The notes: generated by a model from the sequence alone, not told the origin. A DNA stretch of 33,604 nt from Rhodocollybia butyracea (GCA_015501585.1 JADNRY010000633.1:1-33604), one strand, 5' to 3'. Positions 22,934 through 33,140 are shown, counted from the stretch's first letter. Numbers and translations are program-made.

Positions 22934-23917
22934 TTATATAATCAAATATATCTCAGAGATGAGTAGATACGAACGATGATACGCTTCATTAATCTTTCTA
23001 AACATTCTATCAAGCTTAGCTTTATCCGACTGCTGTGTGCAAGGGTACACAGCATTCATCGTCTTGAGCCTTGTCACAGAGCGCTGACAGAAAAAAATCA
23101 GTGAAAATCATAAGGGAACAAGTAGAGCATCTACCCCGATGGTTGCCTTCAACGCCGTGAATTTCCCGACGGAATCTTCATCAAATGTTTCATTTTTCAC
23201 AGCCTAAGAAGGTTGGATGCAAATAAGAACGGGCTGAAAAGAAGTAGAAAAGACAACGCACATTGTTGTAGTAGAATATCCTGTATTCATTTATCTTATC
23301 ACGAAGCATCTGAACATCCTTATCATGATCTTCTCTAGCGGCAGCCGTCAAATACCTCAGATCCACAGCGGCCTCGATAGCTGGGAGGTAGAACTCGGAC
23401 GCATCAACGAAGACATCAAAGCTGACCCAACTGTAGTACAGCAGCATTTCTTGGTCTCCGATTTCGGACTTGCGCGCAAGAACGTAGTGCTTAGCGTACG
23501 TGAACCAGTGTACAGTAATGTCTAGGGCGAGAAGGAAAGCACATCCAGCCTCCAAGAGCAAGCCCAGACCAGAGCACCCATCTGGAAACAGGAGGTGAGC
23601 GAATACTTCATATATACGAGCCAACAAGCAATGTATATGAGGGCCAGAAAGCATGCAAGATGCGGAAGAAGCGCTATGGTTTCCTGATTCGTGACCTCGT
23701 AGGCCTTTCGCGCAAGAGGGTAGTGGATAGCGAGCACCAGGGCGAGAACAAAACAAGTTGCTGCGAGCCAGGAGGATGACTTGAACTGCAAGAAAGAGAC
23801 CGGCAAGCAGGAGGCGATTGTCCTATCCATGAGCCCAAGAGCCAAACATATGAGGCTCGCAATCATCGCAACACACATGAATATTGAAAACTTGTGCTTG
23901 ATCATCGACTCGAACAT
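22934..23917 (-). pseudogene. Array member A1: four-helix membrane protein, one frameshift
   Basis: Exons 23917-23262, 23203-23135 and 23083-22934; introns 23204-23261 and 23084-23134. ATG at 23917 lies in a CACCACCATG context about 40 bp after a TATA-like box. The first half is intact: TM1, then IASCLPVSFLQFKSSSW, TM2, LARKAYEVTNQE, TM3 and SLTSCF. One C is missing near 23584 (TTCCAGATGG where TTCCCAGATGG would continue), after which the frame resumes at DGCSGLG with TM4, LARKSEIGDQE, EFYLPAIEAAVDLR and a helical segment. The last exon carries MNAVYPCTQQSDKAKLD and has a longer, different end (about 50 codons) than its neighbours. A single base could be a sequencing error, in which case this would be a functional member. 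Confidence 0.75.
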
Positions 23918-23956
23918 GGTGGTGGTACTGGTTCAAGTGGCTGGCGAGCCGACTGC

Positions 23957-23970
23957 GTTTTATGTCAGCG
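23957..23970 (-). promoter_or_regulatory. TATA-like core promoter of A1
   Basis: GCGCTGACATAAAA on the minus strand, 40-55 bp before the ATG. The same box precedes most array members at the same distance. Confidence 0.5.
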
Positions 23971-24110
23971 CGTGCGAAGCGAGACATAACGGAAGCAGGT
24001 GAAAACGAAAGTTTCCCGCACTATAGCATAAGGTCGCGTTTCCTTGAATCTATGGTGCAATGATTTAAACACCCAACGAGCACAGAGATAGACGAAACAA
24101 CTCAAGGACA

Positions 24111-24142
24111 GATATAAAATTCCTGATATAAAATTCCTGATA
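24111..24142 (+). repeat. 14-bp tandem repeat
   Basis: GATATAAAATTCCT occurs twice in tandem, followed by GATA. The homologous place near 25850 has a single unit. Confidence 0.8.
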
Positions 24143-24429
24143 CAACAATTCCCTGGGCCTATCTCACGTTTTCAATGGCTGCGGCTTTCTATACTACAAC
24201 ACACACAGTCTATTTCAGCATGTACCCTACTCTCTGAATCTACAAATATACGCTATCCATGGCTTTGTTGGGATACACCCAGGAAGCAAAAGAGTAAAGA
24301 ATGTGCGATACGTAGGAAAGTTATTCGCGTCGTTACCCGTGCTGCCGAAGAAAGTTCACTGACTTATAGGTGGTTATCGATTTATCATCCACTGAAACAA
24401 TGTAAACCAAAAAAGAACAAGAAATTGAC

Positions 24430-24660
24430 TTACCTGGAGCCTTGGGATAGATACCACGCCACTGTCCGTTCAAAGACCCAGGCAAGTCTCCTTGCTCGGT
24501 GGATAAACTCATGAGTCATAAAGAACGAACTGGCGTGCACATGCTGTGACATCACGCGACTAATGTCACCTGTGGACACGAACAGGAAGAATATGTAGTT
24601 ATACAAAACAAAGTCTTGCGTATACATAGAATCTAAGATAATCAAGGTAACAACACGATC
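24430..24660 (-). repeat. Conserved intergenic module, copy 1
   Basis: It lies just past the 3' end of A2. It includes GTGACAT and ATGTCAC as a 7-bp inverted repeat (24546-24552, 24563-24569) around CACGCGACTA, and on the minus strand a donor-like CCAG|GTAAGT at about 24430-24436. Repeated at 26110-26370 and partly at 28960-29100. Confidence 0.65.
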
Positions 24661-24682
24661 TGATATTGGGAAGACCCTCGAA

Positions 24683-25651
24683 CTAGACTAGAAACCATGG
24701 ATCAAAGGCTACAAAAATCTTTTCAAACATTCTATCGAGCTTATCTTTGTCCGACTGCTGTGCACATGGGTACGTAGTATTCATCGTCTTGAGCTCTGTC
24801 ATGGAGCGCTAACGTAGGAAAATCAGTAGAAATCATGAGGAAACAAATAGACCATGTACCGAAATGGTTTCCTGCAACGCCGTGAGTTTCTGATAGGAGT
24901 CACCACCAAATCCTTCGCTATTCACAACCTAGGAGGATCGGATACAGATAGGAGCGGGTTAAAAGAGATAGAAGAGACCTAGTCAACTCACGTTGTTGTA
25001 GAATGCCCTGTATTCACCTAACTTGTCACGAAGCAATTGAACATGCTTATCGTAGTCTTCTCTAGCGGCGGCCATCAGATCTCTCAGATCCACCGCGGCC
25101 TCGATAGCTGGGAGATAGAACTCGACCGCATCCACGAAATCGCCATAGCCAGCCCACCTACGGAACAGCGTCATTTCTTGGTATCCAATTTCGGGCTTTC
25201 GCACAAAAATGCAATGCGCAGCAAGGATCAACCAGTGAAGAGCGACATCTAGGACGAGAATGAAAGCATGCCCTGCCATTAAGGACAAGTTTGACGGTGA
25301 GAAATCCTCTGGAAAGCAGGAGGCGAGCGAATGCTTCATATATATGAGCCAACAAGCGATGTATATGAGGACCAGGATGCACACAAGATGCGGAAGAAGC
25401 GCCATGATTTCTTGAGTCTTGGTCTCATGGGCTTTTCGTGCAAGAGAGTACTGGATAGCAAACACTAAGGCGAGAACAAAAACGGTGACAGCCATCCAAG
25501 AGGTTGACTTGAATTGCAAGAAAGAGATTGGCGAGCAGGAGGCGAGCGGCGTGTCCATGAGCGTAACGGCCAAAGAGAGGAGGCTCACAATCATTGGAAC
25601 GTACATCCATATTGGAATTTTCGACTTGAGCTTGGTCGTCAACTCGGACAT
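24683..25651 (-). CDS. Array member A2: four-helix membrane protein, 284 aa
   Basis: This is the best reference copy. Exons 25651-24992, 24928-24860 and 24808-24683 join to 285 codons including stop; introns 24929-24991 and 24809-24859 are GT-AG. Predicted helices: about 17-33, 52-69, 87-105 and 124-149. Loops after TM1 and TM3 both contain LASCxP (36-41, 109-114), and segments after TM2 and TM4 both contain an RK...QE motif (72-81, 151-159). This suggests an internal two-helix duplication. The cytosol- or lumen-facing C-terminal domain has DAVEFYLPAIEAAVDLRDL followed by a charged amphipathic helix. Exon 2 encodes VVNSEGFGGDSYQKL, and exon 3 MNTTYPCAQQSDKDKLDRMF. No signal peptide or catalytic motif is seen. 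Family and function are not recognised. Confidence 0.8.
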
Positions 25652-25690
25652 GGTGGTGGTACGAGTTCAAGTGGCTGGCGATCCAATTGC

Positions 25691-25704
25691 TTTTATGTCA
25701 GCGC
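25691..25704 (-). promoter_or_regulatory. TATA-like core promoter of A2
   Basis: CGCTGACATAAAAG on the minus strand, about 40-53 bp before the ATG. It aligns base for base with A1, A3 and A4. Confidence 0.55.
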
Positions 25705-26109
25705 GTCAGACATAACGGAAGCAGATGAAAACGAAAGTTTCCCGCGCTATAGTAGCATAAGGTCGCGTTTCCTTGAATATGTGGTGCGATGATTTACATA
25801 AACACCTAACGATCCCACAGCAAGATAGATAAAACAACTCAAGTATCATAAAAAAATTCCTGATACAACAATTTCCCGTCTCACATCTTCAATGGCTGCA
25901 GTGTTCTATACTACGGCACACAGTTTATTTCAGCATGTACCCTACTCTCTGAATCTAGAATATATGCTATGCATGGGTTCGTTGGAATACATCCTGGAAG
26001 CAAGAGAATAAAGAATATGCTATTCGTAAGAAAGTTATTCGCGTCGTTACCGTGCTACTAAAGACTGAGTATCATCCACTGAAACGATGTAAACCGAAAA
26101 AAGAACAAG

Positions 26110-26370
26110 AAATCGGCTTACCTGGAGCCTTGGGATGGATGCCACGCCACTGTCTGTTAGGCTCCAAGACCCAGGCAAGGCTTCTTGCTCGGTGGATAAA
26201 CTCAACTTGAAAGAACAAACTAGTGTGCACATGCTGTGACATCACGCGACTAATGTCACCTGTGGACACGAATAGGAAGAACACGTAGTTATACAAAACA
26301 AAGTCCCGCGTATGCAGAGAGTCTAATACAATCCAGGTAGCAATACGATCTGATCCTGGGAAGAACATCG
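26110..26370 (-). repeat. Conserved intergenic module, copy 2
   Basis: Same module as at 24430-24660. It has the identical palindromic core (about 26236-26259) and donor-like CCAG|GTAAG (about 26118-26124), placed between A3 and A2. Confidence 0.65.
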
Positions 26371-26372
26371 AA

Positions 26373-27336
26373 CTAGAACATTAAAAACCAGGGATCAAAG
26401 ACTACAAAAATCTTTTCAAACATTCTATCGAGCTTATCTTTGTCCGACTGCTGTGTGCATGGGTACAAAGTATTCATCGTCTTGAGGTCTGTCATAGAGC
26501 GCTAACAGAGGAAAATCAATGGAGCTCATGAGGAAACAAGTAAACCATTTACCGCTATGGTTTTCTGCAGCACCGTGAGTTTCCAGTAGGAGTCGTTGCC
26601 AAATGCTTCACTTTTCACGGGCTAGGAGAATTGGATATAGATAAGAACAAGCCGAAAATAAAAAACAGAAGTTGCTTAATCAACGCACGTTGTTGTAGAA
26701 TGCCTTGTATTCACCGATCTTGTTACGAAGCGTTTGAACATTCTTATCATGATCTTCCCCAGCCGCAAACGTCAATACCCTCAGATCCACCGCGGCCTCG
26801 ATAGCTGGGAGGTAGAAGTCCGACGCATCAACGAAGACGTCGACCCAACTTTGGTACAGCATCATTTCTTGGTCTCCGATCTCGGACCTTCGTGCAAGAA
26901 CGTAGTGTCTAGCGCACACGAACCAGTGTATAATAGCATTTAGGGCGATAAAGAGAGCATTCGCAGCCCCCAAGGGCAAACTCCATCCCGAGAAATCGTC
27001 TGGAAAGCAGGAGGCAAGCGAATACTTCATATATATGAGCCAACAAGCGATGTATATGAGGGCCAGAAAGCACACGAGATGCGGAAGGCACGCGATAAAT
27101 TTTTGAGTCTTGGTCTTGTAGGGCTTTCGCGTGAGGGAGTGTTGTATGGTGAGCCCTAGGGCGAGAACAAAAACCGTTACCGCCAGCCAGTAGGATGACT
27201 TGAAGTGCAAGAAAGAGACTGGCGAGCAGAAGGCAATCTTCTTGTCAAGGAGGGTACCAGCCAATAATAAGAGGTTCGCAATCATCGGAACATACAGCAG
27301 TAATGGAACTTTGAACTTGACTGTCGGCTGGGACAT
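26373..27336 (-). CDS. Array member A3: four-helix membrane protein, 281 aa
   Basis: Exons 27336-26689, 26621-26553 and 26501-26373 join in frame; introns 26622-26688 and 26502-26552. Architecture is as in A2: TM1 (YVPMIANLLLLAGTLL), AFCSPVSFLHFKSS, TM2, a repeat-like LTRKPYKTKTQK, TM3 (LVCFLALIYIACWLIYM), SLASCFPDDFS, TM4, LARRSEIGDQE, then DASDFYLPAIEAAVDLR and the charged helix. Exon 2 encodes PVKSEAFGNDSYWKL and exon 3 MNTLYPCTQQSDKDKLDRMF. The frame is intact, the start context is GTCACCATG and the promoter box is present. Its 3' neighbour A2 is the closest relative by eye. Confidence 0.8.
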
Positions 27337-27378
27337 GGTGACGGTACGAGTTCAAGGACTCGGAGCTGGCGATCCAAC

Positions 27379-27392
27379 TTTTATGTCAGCGC
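27379..27392 (-). promoter_or_regulatory. TATA-like core promoter of A3
   Basis: GCGCTGACATAAAA on the minus strand, about 43-56 bp upstream of the ATG. Confidence 0.55.
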
Positions 27393-27750
27393 AAGCATGA
27401 CATGCTTCCGTACGGAAACAGGTGAAAGTTTCTCGCGTCATGGCCATAAGTTCGCGTTCAACGTTCAACATTATAATTTGGTCAATACTTGGATTGGACG
27501 ACTTAACGGGGTACAGAAGAGAAAGACAAACGGCTTTCCAGATATTTGTGCCATGGTCATTTTTCGCGGTGATGTACAACATTAAGACAGATAGAAGTAT
27601 TCCGACCATCATCTCACATCGTCAAACCTCTTCAACGGCTTGTAGACTGTACCCTGGATGCAGAAGAATAAGAAATATGCGCGTCTACAAGAAAGAGTCA
27701 TCTAGAACAAAATATTGAATACCGAGATTCTAGTAGAAATTCAATCATAA

Positions 27751-28468
27751 TTAATGCAAGATATCGCCAATGTGTTCAAAGATCTTATCGAGCTTATCCT
27801 GATCCGACTGCTGCGTGCATGGGTATGTATAGTTCATCGTGAGGAGGGTTGTCATAGGTCTCTGATCAAGGAAATTCAGTGGAAATTCGTAGGAGGAAAC
27901 AAGTAGGCCATTTACGATGATGTTCGCCCCATCGCGGAAGTTTGTAGCGGATACTTGGGTCACCGCAACCTAGAAGAAGAGCTTAATGAAGATGGGAACC
28001 AGACCGAATTCATCGACGCACGTTGCCAAAGGACTTGTAAAAAGCTATCTGTTTTCGAACCTTTCGAACTGTCTTCTCGTATTCCTTTCTAGTCTCATTT
28101 GACAACACTCTCCAATCGACCGCGGCCTCGATAACTGGGAGGTAGAGCTCGCATGCGTGAATGAAAAGACAAAGCTCGACTTTCATCAAATACAGTTCGA
28201 AAGCTTTCTGGTCAGCTCGAACCAGATCCAACTGCTTTGTACGATAGAATTTGGCGTAGTATCTAGTGAGCTCGAACCAGCGTACAGCGACCACCAGGGC
28301 GAGAGCGAAAGTAACCGATGGAAGCCAAGAGGACAGCTTCAGCTCCAAGAAAGAGATAGGTGGCAACCAGGTGGAGGGCGTCGGGTCCCTGAGACAATAA
28401 GTCATATACAAGGGGAGCACAATGCACACGAGCGGCAGAAGATGCATCCGCAGTGGCAACATCGACAT
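27751..28468 (-). CDS. Array member B1: two-helix short paralogue, 203 aa
   Basis: Exons 28468-28022, 27969-27916 and 27861-27751 join to 204 codons including stop; introns 27970-28021 and 27862-27915. It carries only one two-helix unit: a TM near 8-24, PPISFLELKLSSW, and a TM near 47-65. It then goes directly to HACELYLPVIEAAVDWRVL and a charged helix (KEYEKTVRKVRKQI). Exon 2 is 54 nt against 69 nt in the A type. Exon 3 encodes MNYTYPCTQQSDQDKLDKIF, very like the A type. The promoter shows CTGATATAAAAG, a good TATA box. The frame is intact. It defines subfamily B together with B2. Confidence 0.8.
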
Positions 28469-28508
28469 GGTACGAGTCCAAGTTCAAGTTGTTTCCTCGC
28501 CATTATTT

Positions 28509-28522
28509 CTTTTATATCAGCG
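28509..28522 (-). promoter_or_regulatory. TATA box of B1
   Basis: GCTGATATAAAAG on the minus strand, about 42-54 bp before the ATG. This is the closest match to a consensus TATA box in the array. Confidence 0.6.
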
Positions 28523-28559
28523 TATGACGTTGACGCGGCGGAATCAATTTTCAGTCTCG

Positions 28560-28870
28560 CGTCTCGCACCGGTCATGAGATCGCAATGACTAGGCGCAGG
28601 AAAAGAGTAGTACGTGAAGCTTTGAAGAATGTAAAGCAGAGTTGCCAAGCGTTGATACAAGTAAAGAGTAAGAAACAAGGTAGAACCTGGTATATGAGTG
28701 AAAATTTCAGCAAGCACAGAAGATATGAATGATTCGATAAACGCACTTGCTTGAGATTATGGAACTTGTTATGGAAACAAGTGCACTCACTGCTGAGCGC
28801 CGAGATATGAGAACTGAGGAGCGTAATGAGCAATGCAGCAGTTACAAGACATAGCTGCGATTGCAACTAT
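28560..28870 (-). repeat. Upstream region shared by B1 and B2
   Basis: The region upstream of B1 resembles that upstream of B2 (32690-32990), for example TTCAGCAAGCACAGAAGAT against CTCAGCAAGCACAGAAGATG, then TGATTCGAT. It shows that the duplicated B unit included its upstream DNA. Any coding role is unsupported. Confidence 0.55.
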
Positions 28871-28959
28871 CCGTTCCCAGCCTTTAGTCGGTGATACAAA
28901 AACAAGATAAAGAAAGTAACGCCAAGAGTAACGCTGAGAGCGAATTAGGGCGCTTATTG

Positions 28960-29100
28960 ATGCAGGCACATGTCGTGACATCACGCGACTACTGCTGTGG
29001 ACGCAAAGAATACCTTGAAGAATAGGGTTACGCGTTTTCAGGGCTTTGTGTTTATACAAAGAAGAATTATACAAAACGAATATCGTATACAAAGAGTCTA
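28960..29100 (-). repeat. Conserved intergenic module, copy 3 (partial)
   Basis: The core GTGACATCACGCGACTA matches copies 1 and 2, but the right arm of the palindrome is lost (CTGCTGTGG). Confidence 0.5.
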
Positions 29101-29157
29101 GTAATAGTCAACTTATCAAGGTAATAATGCGATCTGATATTTGGGAAGACCATCGAA

Positions 29158-30138
29158 CTAGAACATTAGAAACCAGGGATCAAACACTACAAAAATCTTG
29201 AAAAACATTCCATCGAGCTTATCTTTGTCGGACTGCTGTGTACATGGGTGAGTAGTATTCATCGTCCTGAGGTTTTTCATAGAGCGCTAACATAGGAAAA
29301 TCAGTGGAAGTGATGAGGAAACAAATAGTAGACCATTTACCGCGATGGTTTCCTGCAACACGATGAGTTTCCCGTGGGAGTAGTGGTCAAATTCTTCACT
29401 ATCCACGACCTAGGAGGATTGGAGACAGATAAGAACGGGTTGAAAAGAAGTAGAAAAGACACAATAAACGCACGTTGTTGTAGAATGGCCTGTATTCACC
29501 TATCTTGACACGAAGCGTTTGAACGTCCCTATCGTGATCTTCTCTAGCGGCAGCCGCCAAATCTCTCAGATCCACTGCGGCCTCGATAGCTGGGAGATAG
29601 AACTCGACCGCATCAACGAAAGCACCAAAGCGAGCCCAACAATGATACAGCCTCATTTCTTGGTATCCAATTTCGGACTTTCGCACAAGAACGCAGTACG
29701 CAGAGAGGGAGAACCAATTTAGAGTAACATTTACGACGAGAATGAAAGCGTGCATTGCCATCAAGGTCAAGGTCCATTTTTGAGAGACTGTTTGGAAAGC
29801 AGGAGGCGCGCGAACGTTTCATATATATGAGCCAGCCAGCGATATATACGAGGACAAAAAAGCAAACGAGATGTGTAAGAAGCGCCATGATTTTCTGAGT
29901 CTTAGTCTCGTAGAACTTTCGCATAAGAGGGTGCTGGATAGCGAACACTATGGCGAGAACAAAAACAGCCGCCGCCAGCAAGGAGGATGACTTGAATTGC
30001 AAGAAAGAGACTGGCGAGCAGGAGGCGAGCCTCGTGTTCGTGCTGAGATTACCAGCCAAAGAGAAGAGGCTCACAATCATCGGAACGTACATCGATTTTG
30101 GGATTTTTCGCCTTGAGGTCGATCGTCGACTCGGACAT
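29158..30138 (-). pseudogene. Array member A4: four-helix membrane protein, two frameshifts
   Basis: ATG at 30138 (MSESTIDLK). Exon 1 runs to 29474, exon 2 is 29409-29341, exon 3 29286-29158; introns 29410-29473 and 29287-29340. An extra base near the A-run at 30095-30110 shifts the frame before MYVPMIVSL. A second extra base near 29775-29795 shifts it again between SRASCFPN and LMAMHAF. Everything else is conserved: LASCSPVSFLQFKSSS, TM3, SEIGYQE, EFYLPAIEAAVDLRDL, and the last exon MNTTHPCTQQSDKDKLD (Tyr to His). The two +1 changes do not restore each other. Homopolymer sequencing error is possible for the first. Confidence 0.75.
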
Positions 30139-30177
30139 GGTGGTGGTACGAGTTCAAGTAACTGGCGATCCAACTGC

Positions 30178-30191
30178 TTTTATGTCAGCGC
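30178..30191 (-). promoter_or_regulatory. TATA-like core promoter of A4
   Basis: GGCGCTGACATAAA on the minus strand, at the same distance from the ATG as in A1-A3. Confidence 0.5.
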
Positions 30192-30446
30192 CTCAGTACG
30201 AAGCGTGAGATGCGGAAGCAGGTGAAAACAAAAGTTTCTCGTGTCTCGTGTCGCCATATGCATACTAAACTTCGCGTTTTGGTCACTTGAATCTATGGCG
30301 CGATGATTTAACCGCCCAACATACCCACAACGCAACCAAAATTTCAGACTTTGTAGAAGAATTATACAAAACGAATATCGTATACAAAGAGTCTAGTAAT
30401 AATCAAGGTAATAATCTGATCTGATATCAAGAAGACCATCGAACTA

Positions 30447-31396
30447 CTAGTGGACTCCTGGCAAAGGATTAAACACTTCAAAAATCTTTCTGAACATTCT
30501 ATCAAGCCTATCTTTATCCGACTGCTGTGGGCACGGGTACGTAGTATTCATCGTCTCGAGCCTTGACACAGACCGCTAATATTGATGGAGGAAAATCAGT
30601 AGAAATCACGGGGAAATAAGTAAACCACCTACGGTGATGGTTTTCTGCAATGCCGTGAGTTTTGCTATCAGAATCTTCGCCGAATGCTTCACTTTCCACA
30701 GCCTGAAAAAAATCGATACAGATAAGCACAGGTCGAGAAAAGAGCTAATCAACCCGCCTTTTCTGTAGAACGTTTTGTATTCACCTATCTTGTCGCGAAG
30801 CGTTTGAACATCCCTATCGTGATCGTCTCTAGCCGCAGCCGTCAGATCTCTCAGATCCACCGCGGCCTCGATAGCTGGGAGATAGAACTCGGACGCATCG
30901 GACGAAACTACCCAAGCCGACCCAACTTCGGTACAGCGCCATTTCTTGGTATCCCATTTTAGGTGGAAGAACGTAGTGTTTAGCGTCGCAGAACCAATGT
31001 GTAATAACCACTAGGGCAAGAAGGGCGGCATTCTCAGCCCCCCCTTTCGCGAAACCGTTTGGCAAGCAGTGGCGAGCGAATGCTCCATAGATCTGAACCA
31101 ATAAGCTATATTATACCAAAGGCCAGAAAGCATATAAGATGCGGAAGAAGCGCCATAATTTCCCGATTCGTGGTCTCGTAGGCCTTTCGCGCAAGACGGT
31201 AGTGCTCAGCGAATACTAGCGAGAGAACAAAAAACAGTTGCTCCTAGCCAGGAAGATGATTTGAATTGCAAGAAAGAGACTGGCGAGCACTTGGCGAGCG
31301 TTGAGCCTCATGAGCGTATTAGCCATAGCTATGAAGCTCAGAAACCCAAGCCACAGGGCTTTTTGACTCGGAGGATGCGAGTTTGTCCGTCGACAT
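30447..31396 (-). pseudogene. Array member A5: heavily decayed copy
   Basis: ATG at 31396 gives MSTDKLASSESK, but a TAA follows after about 26 codons. Further frame changes break the membrane half, of which IYGAFARHCLPNGF and MGYQEMALYRSW remain. VDLRDLTAAARDDHDRDVQ and the last exon (RSVSRLETMNTTYPCPQQSDKDRLDRMF, in two parts, ending at 30447) are still readable. The splice donor after exon 1 is altered (TTCTACAGAAAAGGCGGG in place of TACAACAACGTGCG). The promoter is degraded (GACGTAAAAAAAG). Confidence 0.75.
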
Positions 31397-31866
31397 TGGT
31401 GGTGGTACGAGTTCAGGAAGGTTCAAGATCCAACTTCTTTTTTTACGTCGGCATCAGTACGAAGCGTGACATGATGGAAGCGGGCGAAAACGAAGATTTC
31501 TTGCTCGTCTCGGTCAATAGTTATTATCAGACGGGATATACATGAGTAGTACTTATTGGTGGCTTAACGAGATAAGATACAGAAGAGAAACATGCAGATA
31601 TTCGCGCCATGATCATCCAATCTTTCCCTTGTGTTGTCTCAAACCTCTTCAAAGGTTGCAGTCTTCTACAGCACATATTGAGGCACCACACAAGCGTCTC
31701 GTTGTTCTCAGCTCAGCGTATGAATATATGCTATCAATAGCCTCGTCACATTACACCCTAGATACAGAAGAATAAACAGTATGAGGTTATGCGCTTCGTA
31801 TACAAAGAAAGAATCGTCTAGAACAAAATATCGAATATCGAGAATCTAGTAGAAATTCAATTATAA

Positions 31867-32630
31867 TTACTGATCGATGTAGGAACCCATCATTTCGCCG
31901 ACGTGGATAAATATCTTGACGAGGGTAACCTGATCCGACCGCTGCGTGCATGCGTATCTATAACTTATCTCGGCGAGGGCTGTCATGAGTTCCTAATCGA
32001 GGAAAATTAGTGGAAATTGTACGAGAAAAACATGTAGACCATTTACCAGGATACGTCCTGCGAGCACGTCGCGCAAGCTGCACGCCGGAGACACTACGAC
32101 CTAGAAGAATCCAAAACAGGATGAGTATTTTAAAAGAGCTGGAAAAGTTGACAACATACGTTGTCAAAGGACTTGTGTAGATCAATCTGTTCACGAAGCT
32201 CTTGAACTGTCTTCTCATACTCCTCTCTAACCTCCTTCGACAATACCCTCCAATCGACCGCGGCCTTGAGAATAGGAAGGTAGAGCTCGACCGCGTGAAC
32301 GAAAAGACAAGACTTGATTCCACGCGAGTACTCCTCGAAAACATCTGGGCGAGTTCGAATCAGATCTAACTGTAGTGGCTGTTTCTTCTCGATCAGGTAG
32401 GCGCGGTAGGATTCGGTGTAGTGTCTAGTGGTGAAGAACCAGAGTGCAGCGAGCATTAGGGTGAGAACAAAAGCGACCGCTGCTAGCCAGGAGGACAGCC
32501 CCAACCCCAAGAAAGAGACTGGTGGCAACCAGGGAGAGAGCCTCGAGTCCATGAATGCATAAGTCAGATATGTGCCGGCGAGGATGCCCGATATTGGCAG
32601 AAAATGTATGCGCAGCGTCAACATCGACAT
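31867..32630 (-). CDS. Array member B2: two-helix short paralogue, 216 aa
   Basis: Exons 32630-32160, 32100-32047 and 31992-31867 join to 217 codons including stop; introns 32101-32159 and 31993-32046. Like B1 it has one two-helix unit: TM near 10-27, PPVSFLGLGLSSW, TM near 47-66, then TTRHYTESYR, VHAVELYLPILKAAVDWRVL and the charged helix EEYEKTVQELREQI. Exon 2 encodes VVVSPACSLRDVLAGRIL, and exon 3 YACTQRSDQVTLVKIF, a diverged form of the YPCxQQSD motif. The frame is intact. No clear TATA box remains upstream (CTGATAATGGCG), so expression may be reduced. Confidence 0.75.
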
Positions 32631-32689
32631 AGTGGTACGAGTTCAAGTTCTTTTCTCGCCATTATCAGCGTGCACGAAGGATGACGTCG

Positions 32690-33140
32690 CCGCGACGGAA
32701 CCAAATTTCAGTCTCGCGTCTTGCGCCGGTCATGAGATCGCAACGAGACTTAGGTGCACAGCCTGGAAAAGAGCAGTGGTGAAAATGTAAAGCAGAGTGG
32801 AAAAGCGTTGATGCAAGTAAGAAGCAAGGTAGAACCTGTACCTGGTAAATAAAGAAAAATCTCAGCAAGCACAGAAGATGTGAATGATTCGATGGACGAC
32901 TTGAGATTATGGCTGGATTATGGAAGAGGTAGTGGTACCGGCAAGCATCGAGAAGGATCGAGGAGCGCAATGAGCAGCGCAGCAATCACAAGACTTAGGT
33001 GCAAAGCTCAAACTCAAGCGCTCAAAGCCCCGCTCCCAAATTGAAACACGTACGGTGTCGACGATAAAAACAAACAAACAAAAAACAAAATAAAGTAAAC
33101 GCTGGTCCGAACTATTCAGGGCGCTTATTGATAGGCTCCT
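32690..33140. other. Upstream region of B2, no gene seen
   Basis: It is homologous to the region upstream of B1 (28560-28940), including ATTCAGGGCGCTTATTGAT (33115-33133) against AATTAGGGCGCTTATTGAT (28944-28962). No coding support. Confidence 0.5.

Noticed and set aside
24430..24645. Hydrophobic 71-codon frame as a separate gene
   Set aside because: A related frame exists at 26072-26368, but similarity is equally good in non-coding flanks, so duplication explains it. Kept only as a conserved module.
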